The notes: generated by a model not told the origin, from the sequence alone. Counted from the first letter of the stretch, positions 24,951-33,900 are shown. The stretch: DNA of 64,000 nucleotides from Actinomyces massiliensis 4401292 (GCF_000269805.1 NZ_JH711481.1:285497-349496), one strand, 5' to 3'. Made by a program: numbers and translations.

Positions 24951-25840
24951 ACGGCCGGTTCGACTCTTCCACAACGGCATTCGAGCCACCGGAGGATTAC
25001 CGTCTCGGCATCCGGGGCGGCCCGTTGCTCCCCAGCGCAGTCCGTGCGCGTTTATCGCCCGCGATCGCGCGCGACATCATCACTGGTGAGCCGGGACAGT
25101 TCGCTCTTTTCTACTCGGATGTCGCGCCGACGGGGCAGCGCTTCGCGATTGCACTTGCGCTGGCGGGACTCGCAGAGCAGATACCGATCATCAGCGTCCA
25201 GCGAGGCCGCCTCCGGGCAACGTCCGACGTCGCCTGGTGGGAACCAGTCGATGAGGCGGATGCATCGAGGGGGATGCTCGCGAGTAGCACACGGCTGCCC
25301 GCACTCGTCGGACATGCGGGCGTGGTGAGCAACGATCCGTACCGGACGCTAGCGATACTCCGCGACGAGCTGACCGACGTACCGATCGACCTTTACCCGC
25401 CCGACCTCGCCCCACAGCAGCGGGCGTGGACAGAACGCATCTTCTTCGATCTGCATGCCGCTGTCTACCGAGCGGGGTTCGTCACAGATCAGCATGAATA
25501 CGAGACCGAGGTGACCCGCGTTGAGCATCTGTTGAGCGACCTCGACCACCAGGTCCAGAAATCCGAGTACCTGCTCGGCAACGGACCGACCGACGCGGAC
25601 GTCTGGCTCTTCACCCTCCTCATTCGATTCGACGTCGTGTATGCGCCGTCCTTCCGACTACACCGATACCGGGTCCGCGACTTCCCATCACTGCACGACT
25701 ACGTCCGGAGACTGTACCGCTCCCCGATATTCCGGATAACGACCGACTTCGACGCGATCACCCGCGGGTACCACCTGGGGATACCGATCCTCAATCGCGG
25801 CATCGTCCCTGTCGGCCCGGACGATCTCTTTCTCCGCTAG
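24947..25840 (+). CDS. GST-like protein of the ECM4/GstO family lacking the catalytic cysteine
   Basis: 297 residues. The C-terminal half matches glutathionyl-hydroquinone reductases: FVTDQHEYETEV, YLLGNGPTDADVWLFTLLIRFDVVY and a GIVPVGPD end. In that family the N-terminal thioredoxin fold carries A-C-P-W-A-H-R; here residues 59-65 read VAPTGQR, so Cys becomes Ala60 and Trp and His are also changed. Reduction of quinone-glutathione adducts by the normal mechanism is not possible. Operon position beside a shikimate-type synthase remnant and an efflux pump suggests a role in making or handling an aromatic product (inference). GGAGGAGA precedes the ATG. Codon use is more AT-tolerant than in neighbouring core genes. 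Confidence 0.7.
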   Translation: MNGRFDSSTTAFEPPEDYRLGIRGGPLLPSAVRARLSPAIARDIITGEPGQFALFYSDVAPTGQRFAIALALAGLAEQIPIISVQRGRLRATSDVAWWEPVDEADASRGMLASSTRLPALVGHAGVVSNDPYRTLAILRDELTDVPIDLYPPDLAPQQRAWTERIFFDLHAAVYRAGFVTDQHEYETEVTRVEHLLSDLDHQVQKSEYLLGNGPTDADVWLFTLLIRFDVVYAPSFRLHRYRVRDFPSLHDYVRRLYRSPIFRITTDFDAITRGYHLGIPILNRGIVPVGPDDLFLR

Positions 25841-25855
25841 CACTAAGGAGCGCCC

Positions 25856-27052
25856 ATGCAATTCCGTCTCATCATCCTCGCCCTCGGCATGTTCGTCATC
25901 GGGACAGACGGCTTCGTCATCGCCGGTCTCCTGCCGGACATCGCCCGGGCGACCGACGTGACGACATCGAGCGCAGGCCAGCTCATCACGATCTTCGCGC
26001 TCGTGTACGCGATCGCCAGCCCAATCCTGGCCTCAGCGCTCGGGGGCGTAGAGAGAAAGCAACTGCTACTCGGATCGCTGGCAGTGTTCGTCCTCGGCAA
26101 CGTCCTAGTCGCCGTGAGCACGCTCTATCCCGTCCTGCTGGCCGGCCGCGTCATCGCCGCGCTCGGCGCATCCACGTTCACACCCGCGGCACTCGTGATC
26201 ACCGCAGCGCTCGCGACGCCTGAACGACGGGGGCGGTCGATCGCACTGGTGACCTCAGGTCTGACGATCGCGACGATCGTCGGCGTGCCGATCGGCTCGT
26301 TCATCGGCGCCGTCTCCGGGTTCCAGAACGTGTTCTGGTTCATCGTCGCAGTAGGCGTCGTCGTACTCGTGCTGGTGGCCTGGCGGTTCCCTCCCGTCGC
26401 GGCACCTGTTGCAGTGGATCTTCGGCAGCGCCTGCGCACACTGCGACTCCCAGGCGTACCGGCGACGATCATCGCGACCTTCGTCGTCTTCCTCAGCGCC
26501 TTCACCGTCTACAACTACATCGCCGAGTTCTTCGCGATTCGCGCGGGAATCGAGGGCTCACCGCTGTCATGGGTGCTGCTGGCCTTCGGTGTCGGAGGTG
26601 CTATCGGGAACATCCTCGGCGGCGTGCTCTCCGACCGGATCGGCGCTCGAACGACCGTGCTGCTGAGCGTCATGGCGCTCACGGCGGCGTTCGTCATGCT
26701 CTGGCTCGGCGGCCACATCGCGTGGCTCGCCGTCGCGACCACGCTGTTCTGGGGCATCGCGGGATGGCTACTCGCCCCAGCGCAGCAGCATCGCCTCGTC
26801 GTCGCGGGGCACGAGGCCGCGTCCGTGCTCATCTCCCTGAACTCCTCGGCAATGTACCTCGGGATCGCGGCATCGGGTGCGGTAGGCGGTGCGCTCATCA
26901 ACCTCGTCGGCGTGGAGCAACTTCCCGCCGCAGGCGCGCTGGGCGCACTCGCTGCGGTGCTGCTCGTGGTATTCGCATACGGGAGCCGCACAGTCCGTGC
27001 TGATCATCATGCTGATCATGGGGCCGCTCGGCAAACGGCCGATCCGAGATAG
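25856..27052 (+). CDS. MFS transporter, DHA1 (drug efflux) type
   Basis: 398 residues with twelve predicted membrane helices. It starts MQFRLIILALGMFVIGTDGF, the usual opening of the DHA1 arabinose-efflux/chloramphenicol-resistance group. GRVIAALGASTFTPAAL is the motif-C region, and SDRIGAR is a motif-A-like loop between helices 8 and 9. It should export a small lipophilic compound in exchange for protons. AAGGAG precedes the ATG. It begins 15 bases after the GST-like gene, in one operon, and a MarR-type regulator follows. It probably exports the product or protects against it. Confidence 0.88.
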   Translation: MQFRLIILALGMFVIGTDGFVIAGLLPDIARATDVTTSSAGQLITIFALVYAIASPILASALGGVERKQLLLGSLAVFVLGNVLVAVSTLYPVLLAGRVIAALGASTFTPAALVITAALATPERRGRSIALVTSGLTIATIVGVPIGSFIGAVSGFQNVFWFIVAVGVVVLVLVAWRFPPVAAPVAVDLRQRLRTLRLPGVPATIIATFVVFLSAFTVYNYIAEFFAIRAGIEGSPLSWVLLAFGVGGAIGNILGGVLSDRIGARTTVLLSVMALTAAFVMLWLGGHIAWLAVATTLFWGIAGWLLAPAQQHRLVVAGHEAASVLISLNSSAMYLGIAASGAVGGALINLVGVEQLPAAGALGALAAVLLVVFAYGSRTVRADHHADHGAARQTADPR

Positions 27053-27170
27053 ATCGCGGCGCCCATCGGCTGCGCCTGACCGGAATACCGGAATATGGCG
27101 GCTCAAAAAGGTCGATCAACATCGGGTAAAGTGGTGTCTGCCGCATGACGGCGGAAATGAGGAGGGTTGC

Positions 27171-28124
27171 ATGGGTGCAAAGGCCAGCGCTTCCGCAGAC
27201 CAATCCCAGATGTCGCCCACCACGACCGACGCGTTCTGGTCGTCGATTCGTCACCTCGACAGGCTGCTCAGCAAGGCCGATTCCGCTGCGCTTCGTCGAC
27301 ACGGCATCACGATCACACAGTACATCGCGATGATGGGTCTGCTGCAGTCGCCGGGACAGTCCGCCGCACACATGTCCCGCTGTCTTGGTGTCTCCCCCCA
27401 AGCAGCACATGCGCTTGTGAAACGACTCGAGGCGCAGGGGTACCTCCATCGGGTGGGAGACCAGCATTCGGATGTCGTCGTGCTCAATCGACTCACCTCG
27501 CTCGGACAGACGACATCTGCGGCTGCAGATGACGCGCTCTCCAGGATCGAGGAAGAGCGTCGCGACCTGATTGGAACGTTGGAGTACACCGAGTTGCTCG
27601 ACCTGCTCGCTCCGGCGGTGCACCTGACGAGAGTAGAAGGCGCCCCGGAGCAACTCGACGCCCAGCGACGTATCGAGCAGATCGTGCGGCGACGTCTCGG
27701 GGCGAGCGTCAGGCATCTCGCGGCGGGATTCGCGAGCGACATCACCGGCGAGTTACGCGAGATCGGCCTTACCGCCGCGCAGTACTTCGTCCTTGAGCAA
27801 CTCCGCACCGACGAACCGGCGACGATGAGCAGAATCATCCAGGACGCGGGAGTGCCCCAGCAGACCGGGTCGACCGCCCTTGAGGTGCTGACGCGAATCG
27901 GTGCGGTCGAGTCGTTCGAGTCGGAGAACCACCTGGGGCTTGCGCTCCGGACATTGACCGCCCACGGCGCAGAACTCCGCACACGTGGCCAGGCGCTTGC
28001 GGCCGAGGTGAAGGACCGTATTGCCGACGCCATCGGGACTTCGCACATCTCCCGAGCCGTCGTTCTGCTCACCGTGGTCCGTAATGCGCTGGACACTAAT
28101 ACAAGAGCGGTCGGTTCTGCCTGA
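27171..28124 (+). CDS. Double MarR regulator (two MarR domains in one chain)
   Basis: 317 residues, about twice the usual MarR length. Repeat 1 (about 20-150) has LRRHGITITQYIAMMGLL, MSRCLGVSPQAAHALVKRLEAQGYLHR and VVLNRLTSLGQTT. Repeat 2 (about 165-310) has LREIGLTAAQYFVLEQLR, MSRIIQDAGVPQQTGSTALEVL and LGLALRTLTAHGAEL. Both have the winged-helix layout, so one chain mimics the normal dimer. The first winged helix is the better preserved. The ATG was chosen because GGAGG stands just upstream; the longer frame overlaps the MFS gene. It probably controls the upstream MFS/GST operon in response to an aromatic ligand (inference from family and position). Confidence 0.8.
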   Translation: MGAKASASADQSQMSPTTTDAFWSSIRHLDRLLSKADSAALRRHGITITQYIAMMGLLQSPGQSAAHMSRCLGVSPQAAHALVKRLEAQGYLHRVGDQHSDVVVLNRLTSLGQTTSAAADDALSRIEEERRDLIGTLEYTELLDLLAPAVHLTRVEGAPEQLDAQRRIEQIVRRRLGASVRHLAAGFASDITGELREIGLTAAQYFVLEQLRTDEPATMSRIIQDAGVPQQTGSTALEVLTRIGAVESFESENHLGLALRTLTAHGAELRTRGQALAAEVKDRIADAIGTSHISRAVVLLTVVRNALDTNTRAVGSA

Positions 28125-28242
28125 TATTACCCAATTCGGCATCAATCGAATTCTTCGTTCCCGGGTCTTGGAAGACATACGGAATCAGCGACCATTGACA
28201 CCCCGTTCTCGATACTGTCCATTTGCGTGGCATTCCGAGCGC

Positions 28243-28276
28243 ACCTGGTATGCCTGGCATACCCGGCATACCAGGT
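28243..28276. terminator. Inverted repeat after the MarR gene
   Basis: ACCTGGTATGCC pairs with GGCATACCAGGT around a ten-base centre that also contains GGCATACC. There is no T-run. It could be a terminator or an operator. The rest of 28125-28595 shows no gene. Confidence 0.5.
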
Positions 28277-28595
28277 AATGACGTCCGACTGCAGGACGGT
28301 CAGCGGCTTTCATACAGCGGGATAGTCCTGAACGTCGTCAAACTGCCCCTTTCGCATCACCTTTGGCCGGCGCGCGCCCGAGTGCGGCGGACAGGAGCAC
28401 ATTCGGCACCACGTGGCGCACGGCCGTTTCGAAAAGCCTTGCCGGGCAGCGGCAACTGCTCCACATAGCCCGCAGCTGAACTCATCGGCGCCATAGGGGC
28501 GCGCTCCTGACAGCGCGAACAGCGTCACCTCGGGGTTCGCGTGGACGGCCGAAGCGTGAGAAGCGTCAGAGATGCACCGCTAGGTGAGGGCGCCG

Positions 28596-28652
28596 AGATC
28601 GGTCCGGTTCCGCGTCGAGATCGGTCGAACTCCGGCTCGAGATCGGTCCGGG
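28596..28652. repeat. 22-bp tandem repeat array (3 units, forward)
   Basis: CGAGATCGGT at 28596 and 28640, with an equivalent unit at 28618. Confidence 0.85.
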
Positions 28653-28695
28653 CCGACGACGAGCGGCAACGCAATGCCGGCATCAACCGGGGGAG

Positions 28696-28768
28696 CGTCG
28701 AGATTGACTTTTTCGCACGAGATCGATGGTGGCACCGTCGATCTCATTCGAGAATGTCGATCTCGACA
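28696..28768. repeat. Palindromic repeat, copy 6
   Basis: GTCGAGATTGACTTTTTCG pairs with the right arm ending GTCGATCTCGAC, with several mismatches. It lies between two oppositely oriented 22-bp arrays, the only place where both families are adjacent. Confidence 0.8.
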
Positions 28769-28780
28769 AGGAGGCGGTGG

Positions 28781-28890
28781 ACGGACCGATCTCGGTGCGG
28801 AGTACGACCGATCTCGGTGCGGGTTACGACCGATCTCGGTGCGGGTTACGACCGATCTCGGTGCGGAGTACGACCGATCTCGGCGACGTT
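28781..28890. repeat. 22-bp tandem repeat array (5 units, reverse)
   Basis: ACCGATCTCGG at 28785, 28807, 28829, 28851 and 28873. The internal units are nearly identical (GGTGCGGGTTACG and GGTGCGGAGTACG). It lies about 75 bases upstream of hrpB. Confidence 0.92.
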
Positions 28891-28951
28891 GGAAGCCGAC
28901 GTCGGAAGCCGGAGGACAAAGGACGAAGGACACGGGGAGCCCGGCACCGGT

Positions 28952-28957
28952 CACAAT
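28952..28957 (+). promoter_or_regulatory. Leaderless -10 box of hrpB
   Basis: CACAAT lies six bases before the GTG at 28964. The same layout is kept in the pseudogene copy at 22563. Confidence 0.4.
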
Positions 28958-28963
28958 GAGCCC

Positions 28964-31753
28964 GTGGACTCAACCGCGCCCGATCCTCTCGCCCGGCTTC
29001 TCGCGGCTCCCCCGCACCTGCCCGCCAGCGAGACCCTCCCCCGGCTCCGCGAACTGCTGGCCGATGAGCCGGAACGCGGCATCGTCATCACCGCCCCGCC
29101 CGGCACCGGCAAGACCACTCTCGTCCCGCCCCTGGTCGCCCACGCCCTCACCACCCCCGAGGACGGCGGGCGCGTCATCGTCACCCAGCCCCGCCGCATC
29201 GCCGCCCGAGCCGCCGCACGGCGCCTGGCGAACCTGATCGACGAGCCACTGGGCAACACAGTCGGCTACGCAGTGCGCGGAGAACGGGAGGCCGGCCCGC
29301 ATACGCGCATCGAGGTGGTCACCGCCGGGCTGCTGCTGCGCCGCCTGCAGGCCGACCCCGATCTGCCCGGGGTGGCGGCCGTGGTCCTGGACGAGGTGCA
29401 CGAGCGGTCCCTGGAGTCCGACCTGCTCCTGACGCTCCTCCTGGACGCTCGCGCCCTGCGCGAGGATCTGGTCATCATCGCCATGTCGGCCACCGCTGAT
29501 CTCGACCGCCTGCCCGCCCTGCTCGGGGCAGGCTCGCCGGACGCAGACGCCAACTCCGCAGCCGACTCCGCCAACGCCGACGGCGGCAACAGCACCGCCG
29601 ACTCCAGCACCGCCCCCGCAGCCCCCATCGTCTCGGTCGCCAGCTCACTCCATCCGATTCAGGAGGTGTGGGCGCCCCCGCCGTCGCGCACGCCCCGCCT
29701 GGGCCCGCACGGCGTGCCGCGGGAATTCCTCGCCCATGTCGCCGCCACCGCGCAGCGGGCGCTCACCGAGCGCACCGGCGACGCGCTCGTCTTCCTGCCC
29801 GGAGCCCGAGAAGTCGAGGACGTTGTGAGCCGCCTGCACGGCTCCGTGCCGGAGAGCGTCGACGTCCTGCCTCTGCACGGGCGGCTGAGCAACCGCGCCC
29901 AGGACGCCGCCCTGACCTCATCGCCACCGGACCGCCGGCGCGTGGTGGTAGCCACGAACGTGGCCGAATCCTCGTTGACCGTGCCGGGGGTGCGCGTCGT
30001 CGTCGACGCCATGCTGACCCGGCAGCCGCGCCTCGACGTCGCTCGCGGCATGTCGGGGCTGGTGACGGTCGGCGCTTCCCGAGCGGAGGGCGTCCAGCGG
30101 GCCGGGCGCGCGGGACGCGAAGGGCCCGGCGTCGTTTATCGGTGCTGCACGCCGACGGACTGGGCGCGCGCACCGCAAGCGCCCGTACCGGAGATCCTGT
30201 CCGCCGACCTGACTCGCCTCGTCCTCGAGCTCGCAGTATGGGGCGCTCCGGACGGCGCCGGCCTGACCTGGCTCGATCCGCCGCCCGCCCCGGCCATGGA
30301 GGCTGCGCGTACCGCGCTGCAGCGCCTGGGACTGCTGGAGGACGACGCGGAAGCCGACGGGGCAGCCGCGGCTGTGACCGTGCTAGGGCGCGCCGTGGCC
30401 CGAATTCCGGCCGATGCCCGTCTCGCACGCGCTCTGCTGACGGCTCGCGGGACCGTGGGCGCCAGGCGAGCCGCCGAGGGCACCGCCCTGCTCAGCGCGG
30501 AACTGCGCGCGCCCGGCGGCGATCTGACCGCACTGGCGCGCAGCGTGCACGACGACGGCGCATCGGCGAGCGCCTGGAGAGCGGAAGCCCGCCGCCTGGA
30601 ACGGGCGGCCGAATCGGCGGGTCGCACCCTCGACCGGGCCCACCGCGCAGCCGGGTCGGCGCCCTTAGCCGGGTCGGCGTCCATAGACGGACCGCAAGCC
30701 CCAGCCGGAGCGATGCCCTCAGCCGCAATCCCGGCCACCACCCTGTCCGAGGCAGTCGCCCTGGTGGCGGCCCTCGCCCGTCCCGAGTGGATCGCACACC
30801 GCCGAGGCCCGACGCCCTCCGCAGGGGAGCCGGCCTTCTACACCAGCGTCGGCGGCGCGGGCATGCGCACCGCGCGGGGATCCGCCTTGAACTCGTCGCC
30901 GTGGCTGGCCGTGGCCGATGTCGGTGCCGCACTCGGACGCGGGGACGCGTCAGTTCGGGCGGCAGCCCCGATCGACGACGAGCTCGCCCTGAGCGTTGGC
31001 GCGCCGTGGCTCACCGAGGAGGAGCGGGTCGTGTGGACCCAGGGGCGGCTGCGCTCCGAACGGCTGCGGCGCCTGGGTGCGATCACACTGACGGCGACGC
31101 CGGGCGGGACTCCGCCCCCGTCCGCCGTGGCCGGCGCCGTCGTCGAGGCCTGCAGAGCCGAGGGGCTCGATGTGCTGCCGTGGAACGAGGCCGGTGAGCT
31201 GCGGGCGCGCCTGGCCCTGCTCAACCGCGCGCTGGGCGAGCCGTGGCCCGCGATGGACGACGGCGCGCTGCTGGACCGGGCCGAGCAGTGGCTGCTACCC
31301 GCGGTCGAGGCCCTCGCCGCCTCCGGGAGACGATTCGACCTGAGGCGGCTCGACGTCGGCACGGCACTGCGGGCGCTGCTGCCATGGCCGGAGGCGTCCG
31401 GCCTCGACGAGCTCGCACCGCAGCGCATCGAGGTGCCGTCGGGCTCGCGCATACGGGTGTCCTACGTCGGCGAGCAGGGCGAGGCGCTCCAGCGGCCAGT
31501 GCTGGCGGTGCGCATGCAGGAGTGCTTCGGCTGGGCGGACACGCCCCGGGTGGTGGACGGACGGGTACCGGTGCTGATCCATCTGCTGTCCCCGGCACGA
31601 CGGCCGGTCGCGGTGACCGACGACCTGCGCTCGTTCTGGGCCGGCCCCTACCGGCAGGTGCGTGCGGAGCTGAGGGGCAGGTACCCCAAGCACCCCTGGC
31701 CCGAGGACCCGTGGACGGCACCGGCGACCCGCGGGACGCGACGGCGCGGTTGA
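28964..31753 (+). CDS. hrpB: ATP-dependent RNA helicase HrpB
   Basis: 929 residues, a DEAH-box (SF2) helicase. Motifs: Walker A APPGTGKT (44-51), TQPRRIAAR, the DEVH box (143-146), SAT (175-177), then the helicase C domain with TNVAESSLTVPGV and QRAGRAGREGPG. The HrpB C-terminal domain follows and ends with RVPVLIHLLSPARRPVAVT and the near-terminal YPKHPWPEDP. An Ala/Ser/Asp-rich insertion (about residues 185-212) follows the SAT motif. The cellular role of HrpB is poorly known; it is a cytoplasmic RNA helicase. The GTG was chosen because of homology with the truncated copy at 22563 and the -10 box; an open frame extends upstream through repeats and is not coding. Confidence 0.92.
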   Translation: MDSTAPDPLARLLAAPPHLPASETLPRLRELLADEPERGIVITAPPGTGKTTLVPPLVAHALTTPEDGGRVIVTQPRRIAARAAARRLANLIDEPLGNTVGYAVRGEREAGPHTRIEVVTAGLLLRRLQADPDLPGVAAVVLDEVHERSLESDLLLTLLLDARALREDLVIIAMSATADLDRLPALLGAGSPDADANSAADSANADGGNSTADSSTAPAAPIVSVASSLHPIQEVWAPPPSRTPRLGPHGVPREFLAHVAATAQRALTERTGDALVFLPGAREVEDVVSRLHGSVPESVDVLPLHGRLSNRAQDAALTSSPPDRRRVVVATNVAESSLTVPGVRVVVDAMLTRQPRLDVARGMSGLVTVGASRAEGVQRAGRAGREGPGVVYRCCTPTDWARAPQAPVPEILSADLTRLVLELAVWGAPDGAGLTWLDPPPAPAMEAARTALQRLGLLEDDAEADGAAAAVTVLGRAVARIPADARLARALLTARGTVGARRAAEGTALLSAELRAPGGDLTALARSVHDDGASASAWRAEARRLERAAESAGRTLDRAHRAAGSAPLAGSASIDGPQAPAGAMPSAAIPATTLSEAVALVAALARPEWIAHRRGPTPSAGEPAFYTSVGGAGMRTARGSALNSSPWLAVADVGAALGRGDASVRAAAPIDDELALSVGAPWLTEEERVVWTQGRLRSERLRRLGAITLTATPGGTPPPSAVAGAVVEACRAEGLDVLPWNEAGELRARLALLNRALGEPWPAMDDGALLDRAEQWLLPAVEALAASGRRFDLRRLDVGTALRALLPWPEASGLDELAPQRIEVPSGSRIRVSYVGEQGEALQRPVLAVRMQECFGWADTPRVVDGRVPVLIHLLSPARRPVAVTDDLRSFWAGPYRQVRAELRGRYPKHPWPEDPWTAPATRGTRRRG

Positions 31754-31858
31754 AGTGCAGCTGCGCCGGGGTCCGCCCATCGCATGAGGCAGTACACTTA
31801 TAGGTCGTCACTGCTGGCCGACCGCATACTTCATAGAAGAAGAAATAGAGAAATCCAG

Positions 31859-32143
31859 ATGGGTACCTTCCGACGCCGGCTCCAGAGCACCTCCTCCGCA
31901 CCGGGGCGCACAGCTCCGTCGCTCTGGCTGTCCTTCGAGCGCGTTCGCCATCGGATCATCGTGCGCACCGTGGCAGGCGGAGCCGCCTACGTGGCCCGCA
32001 AGATCGACACCGCGAAGCCGCATGACGCTCTCGGCACCATCGCCGGCAACGACTCGGTCGTCGTCGTCTGCACCAGCCCGGAGGCGGCTGCCGAGCTCAC
32101 CGCACGACTGACCGGCATCCTCTCACCCACAGAGGGACTTTAG
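31859..32143 (+). CDS. Stand-alone ArgR effector-domain protein without a DNA-binding domain
   Basis: 94 residues from the ATG at 31859. VRTVAGGAAYVARKID and DALGTIAGNDSVVVV match the C-terminal oligomerisation/arginine-binding domain of ArgR (compare VLGTIAGDDTILI in the full ArgR at 36701). The winged-helix domain is missing, and upstream DNA shows no remnant of it. The arginine-contacting D-D pair is N-D here. ArgR works as a hexamer built through this domain, so the protein could form mixed hexamers and weaken DNA binding (inference). It lies directly upstream of arcD and the arginine deiminase genes. Alternatively it is a decayed argR copy. The ribosome binding site is weak. Confidence 0.7.
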   Translation: MGTFRRRLQSTSSAPGRTAPSLWLSFERVRHRIIVRTVAGGAAYVARKIDTAKPHDALGTIAGNDSVVVVCTSPEAAAELTARLTGILSPTEGL

Positions 32144-32157
32144 TCCTAACTTGGGGT

Positions 32158-32177
32158 GCGCATACATATTCATGCGC
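32158..32177. promoter_or_regulatory. Candidate ARG box 1 upstream of arcD
   Basis: GCGCATACATATTCATGCGC has 6-base arms and an 8-base AT-rich centre, similar to actinobacterial ArgR half-sites containing ATGCA or CATGC. Assignment is inference. Confidence 0.45.
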
Positions 32178-32232
32178 CAACACACCTCCTTGCGCAACAC
32201 CGCTCACGCAATGGAATCTCGAGCGGCGCCGC

Positions 32233-32252
32233 GCATAAGAGAAATTTTATGC
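32233..32252. promoter_or_regulatory. Candidate ARG box 2 upstream of arcD
   Basis: GCATAAGAGAAATTTTATGC has the same 6-8-6 geometry as the site 75 bases upstream. A/T-rich TTTAATAAATTTA follows and may hold the -10. With argR and an ArgR-like protein nearby, ArgR control of arcD is plausible. Confidence 0.45.
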
Positions 32253-32354
32253 ACGATAGATTTAATAAATTTACGCCCCGCCAACCGAGGACGCCGCGAT
32301 TAAGGCTGCCCTACTCTTCAGGAGTCAGATAGCAGTTCCACAAAGGGGCGGAAC

Positions 32355-33812
32355 ATGGCGACAGAATCGCCTCACGATTCTTCTGTCAAGGATCAGTCGG
32401 CATCTTCATCACCCGCGAAGGTGTCTTTAGCCGTACTCATCGCACTCGTTATCGGCTCAATGATCGGCGGGGGAATATTCGGTCTGCCATCGCAGATGGG
32501 CGCCGCGGCGGCCCCCGGCCCGCTCATCATCGGATGGCTCATCACCGGAGCCGGAATGCTCATGCTGGCCAAGGTCTTCCAGAGCCTGGCCGTGCAGCGC
32601 CCCGATATCGATGCGGGCGTCTACGGCTACGCCAAAGAGGGGTTCGGCAATTATCTGGGCTTCTCCTCGGCCTGGGGCTACTGGTTCAGCGCCTGGATGG
32701 GCAATGTCGGATACCTCGTCCTCCTCATGACGGCGATCGGCGTATTCCTGCCCGGATTCGGGGAGGGCACCACGCTCCTGGCCACCGTCGTCTCCTCGGC
32801 GCTCCTGTGGCTGTACCACCTGCTCATCCTGCGCGGCATCCGCGAGGCGGCCGTCGTCAACGTCGTCGTGACCATCGCCAAGATCGTGCCCCTGATCGTC
32901 TTCATCATCATCGGGGCCACCGCCTTCAAGATCGGCACCTTCTCCGCCGATTTCTGGGGCGCCAACAGCGACCTCGGCTCCACGCTCACCCAGGTCAAGG
33001 CCATGATGCTGGTGACGGTCTGGGTGTTCATCGGAGTGGAGGGCGCCTCCGTCTTCTCCGAGCGCGCCCGCAACCGCCACGACGTCGGCCGCGCCACCAT
33101 CACGGGCTTCGCCTCGGTGCTCGTCCTGCTCCTGCTCGTCAATCTCCTGAGCTACGGCATCGCGCCCCGCGAAGAGATCGCCGCCATGCCAGACCCCTCG
33201 ACGAGCGGCGTGCTGACCGCGGCGGTAGGCCCCTGGGGGGCCAAGTTCATCGCCGCCGGCCTGGCGATCTCGCTCATCGGCGCCCTGCTGTCCTGGTTCC
33301 TCATGTGCGCGGAGATCCTGCGCGTGCCGGCGCTCGACAGCACCCTGCCGCGCTGGTTCTCCAAGGAGAACAAGAACGGCACACCGGTCGGCGCGATGTG
33401 GCTGACCACCGGCATGGTCCAGACCATGCTGATCTGGGCGCACTTCGCCGGATCGACCTACACCAGCCTCATCCTCCTGGCGTCGGCACTCATCCTCATC
33501 CCCTACCTGTTCTCAGCCGCGTTCCATCTCATCAATTCCTTCCGCAACCGTGAGAAGGCCGGAATCGCGGACATCGTCATCGGCATTCTCGGAACCGCCT
33601 ACGCCGTATGGCTCCTGTACGCGGCCGGACCGACGTATCTCCTATTCGTAGGCCTGTTCTACCTCGTGGGAACGCCCTTCTACGTCATCGCCCGGAAGGA
33701 GGCCGGAAAGCGGGTCTTCACCACGATCGACTGGATCGTCATCGCCGTCTTCTCGGCGACTTCGATATACGCGATCTACGGCCTGTGCACAGGCGCCCTC
33801 TCTATCGAATAG
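32355..33812 (+). CDS. arcD: Arginine/ornithine antiporter
   Basis: 485 residues, APC superfamily, twelve hydrophobic helices. The signature [12 protein letters not shown] near residue 35 and [15 protein letters not shown] near 86 are typical of ArcD/basic amino-acid antiporters, as is [16 protein letters not shown]. It exchanges external arginine for internal ornithine across the membrane, without energy cost to the cell. It is the first gene of the arc group and is followed 88 bases later by arcA. Two candidate ARG boxes precede it. AAGGGGCGGA lies before the ATG. Confidence 0.93.
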   Translation: MATESPHDSSVKDQSASSSPAKVSLAVLIALVIGSMIGGGIFGLPSQMGAAAAPGPLIIGWLITGAGMLMLAKVFQSLAVQRPDIDAGVYGYAKEGFGNYLGFSSAWGYWFSAWMGNVGYLVLLMTAIGVFLPGFGEGTTLLATVVSSALLWLYHLLILRGIREAAVVNVVVTIAKIVPLIVFIIIGATAFKIGTFSADFWGANSDLGSTLTQVKAMMLVTVWVFIGVEGASVFSERARNRHDVGRATITGFASVLVLLLLVNLLSYGIAPREEIAAMPDPSTSGVLTAAVGPWGAKFIAAGLAISLIGALLSWFLMCAEILRVPALDSTLPRWFSKENKNGTPVGAMWLTTGMVQTMLIWAHFAGSTYTSLILLASALILIPYLFSAAFHLINSFRNREKAGIADIVIGILGTAYAVWLLYAAGPTYLLFVGLFYLVGTPFYVIARKEAGKRVFTTIDWIVIAVFSATSIYAIYGLCTGALSIE

Positions 33813-33900
33813 TCCCGCCCCCCGCTTCCAACTGCACCCCAGCCAACTGCGCGGCCCGCCCAATGAAGGACGGGAACCGACAGATTCACGAAAGGACATC

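Noticed and set aside
28781-28890. 22-bp arrays considered as CRISPR
   Set aside because: Units are contiguous with no unique spacers, and no cas gene lies in the window.
28541-28963. Upstream extension of hrpB
   Set aside because: It would translate two repeat arrays and a palindrome; the truncated copy at 22563 supports the GTG at 28964.
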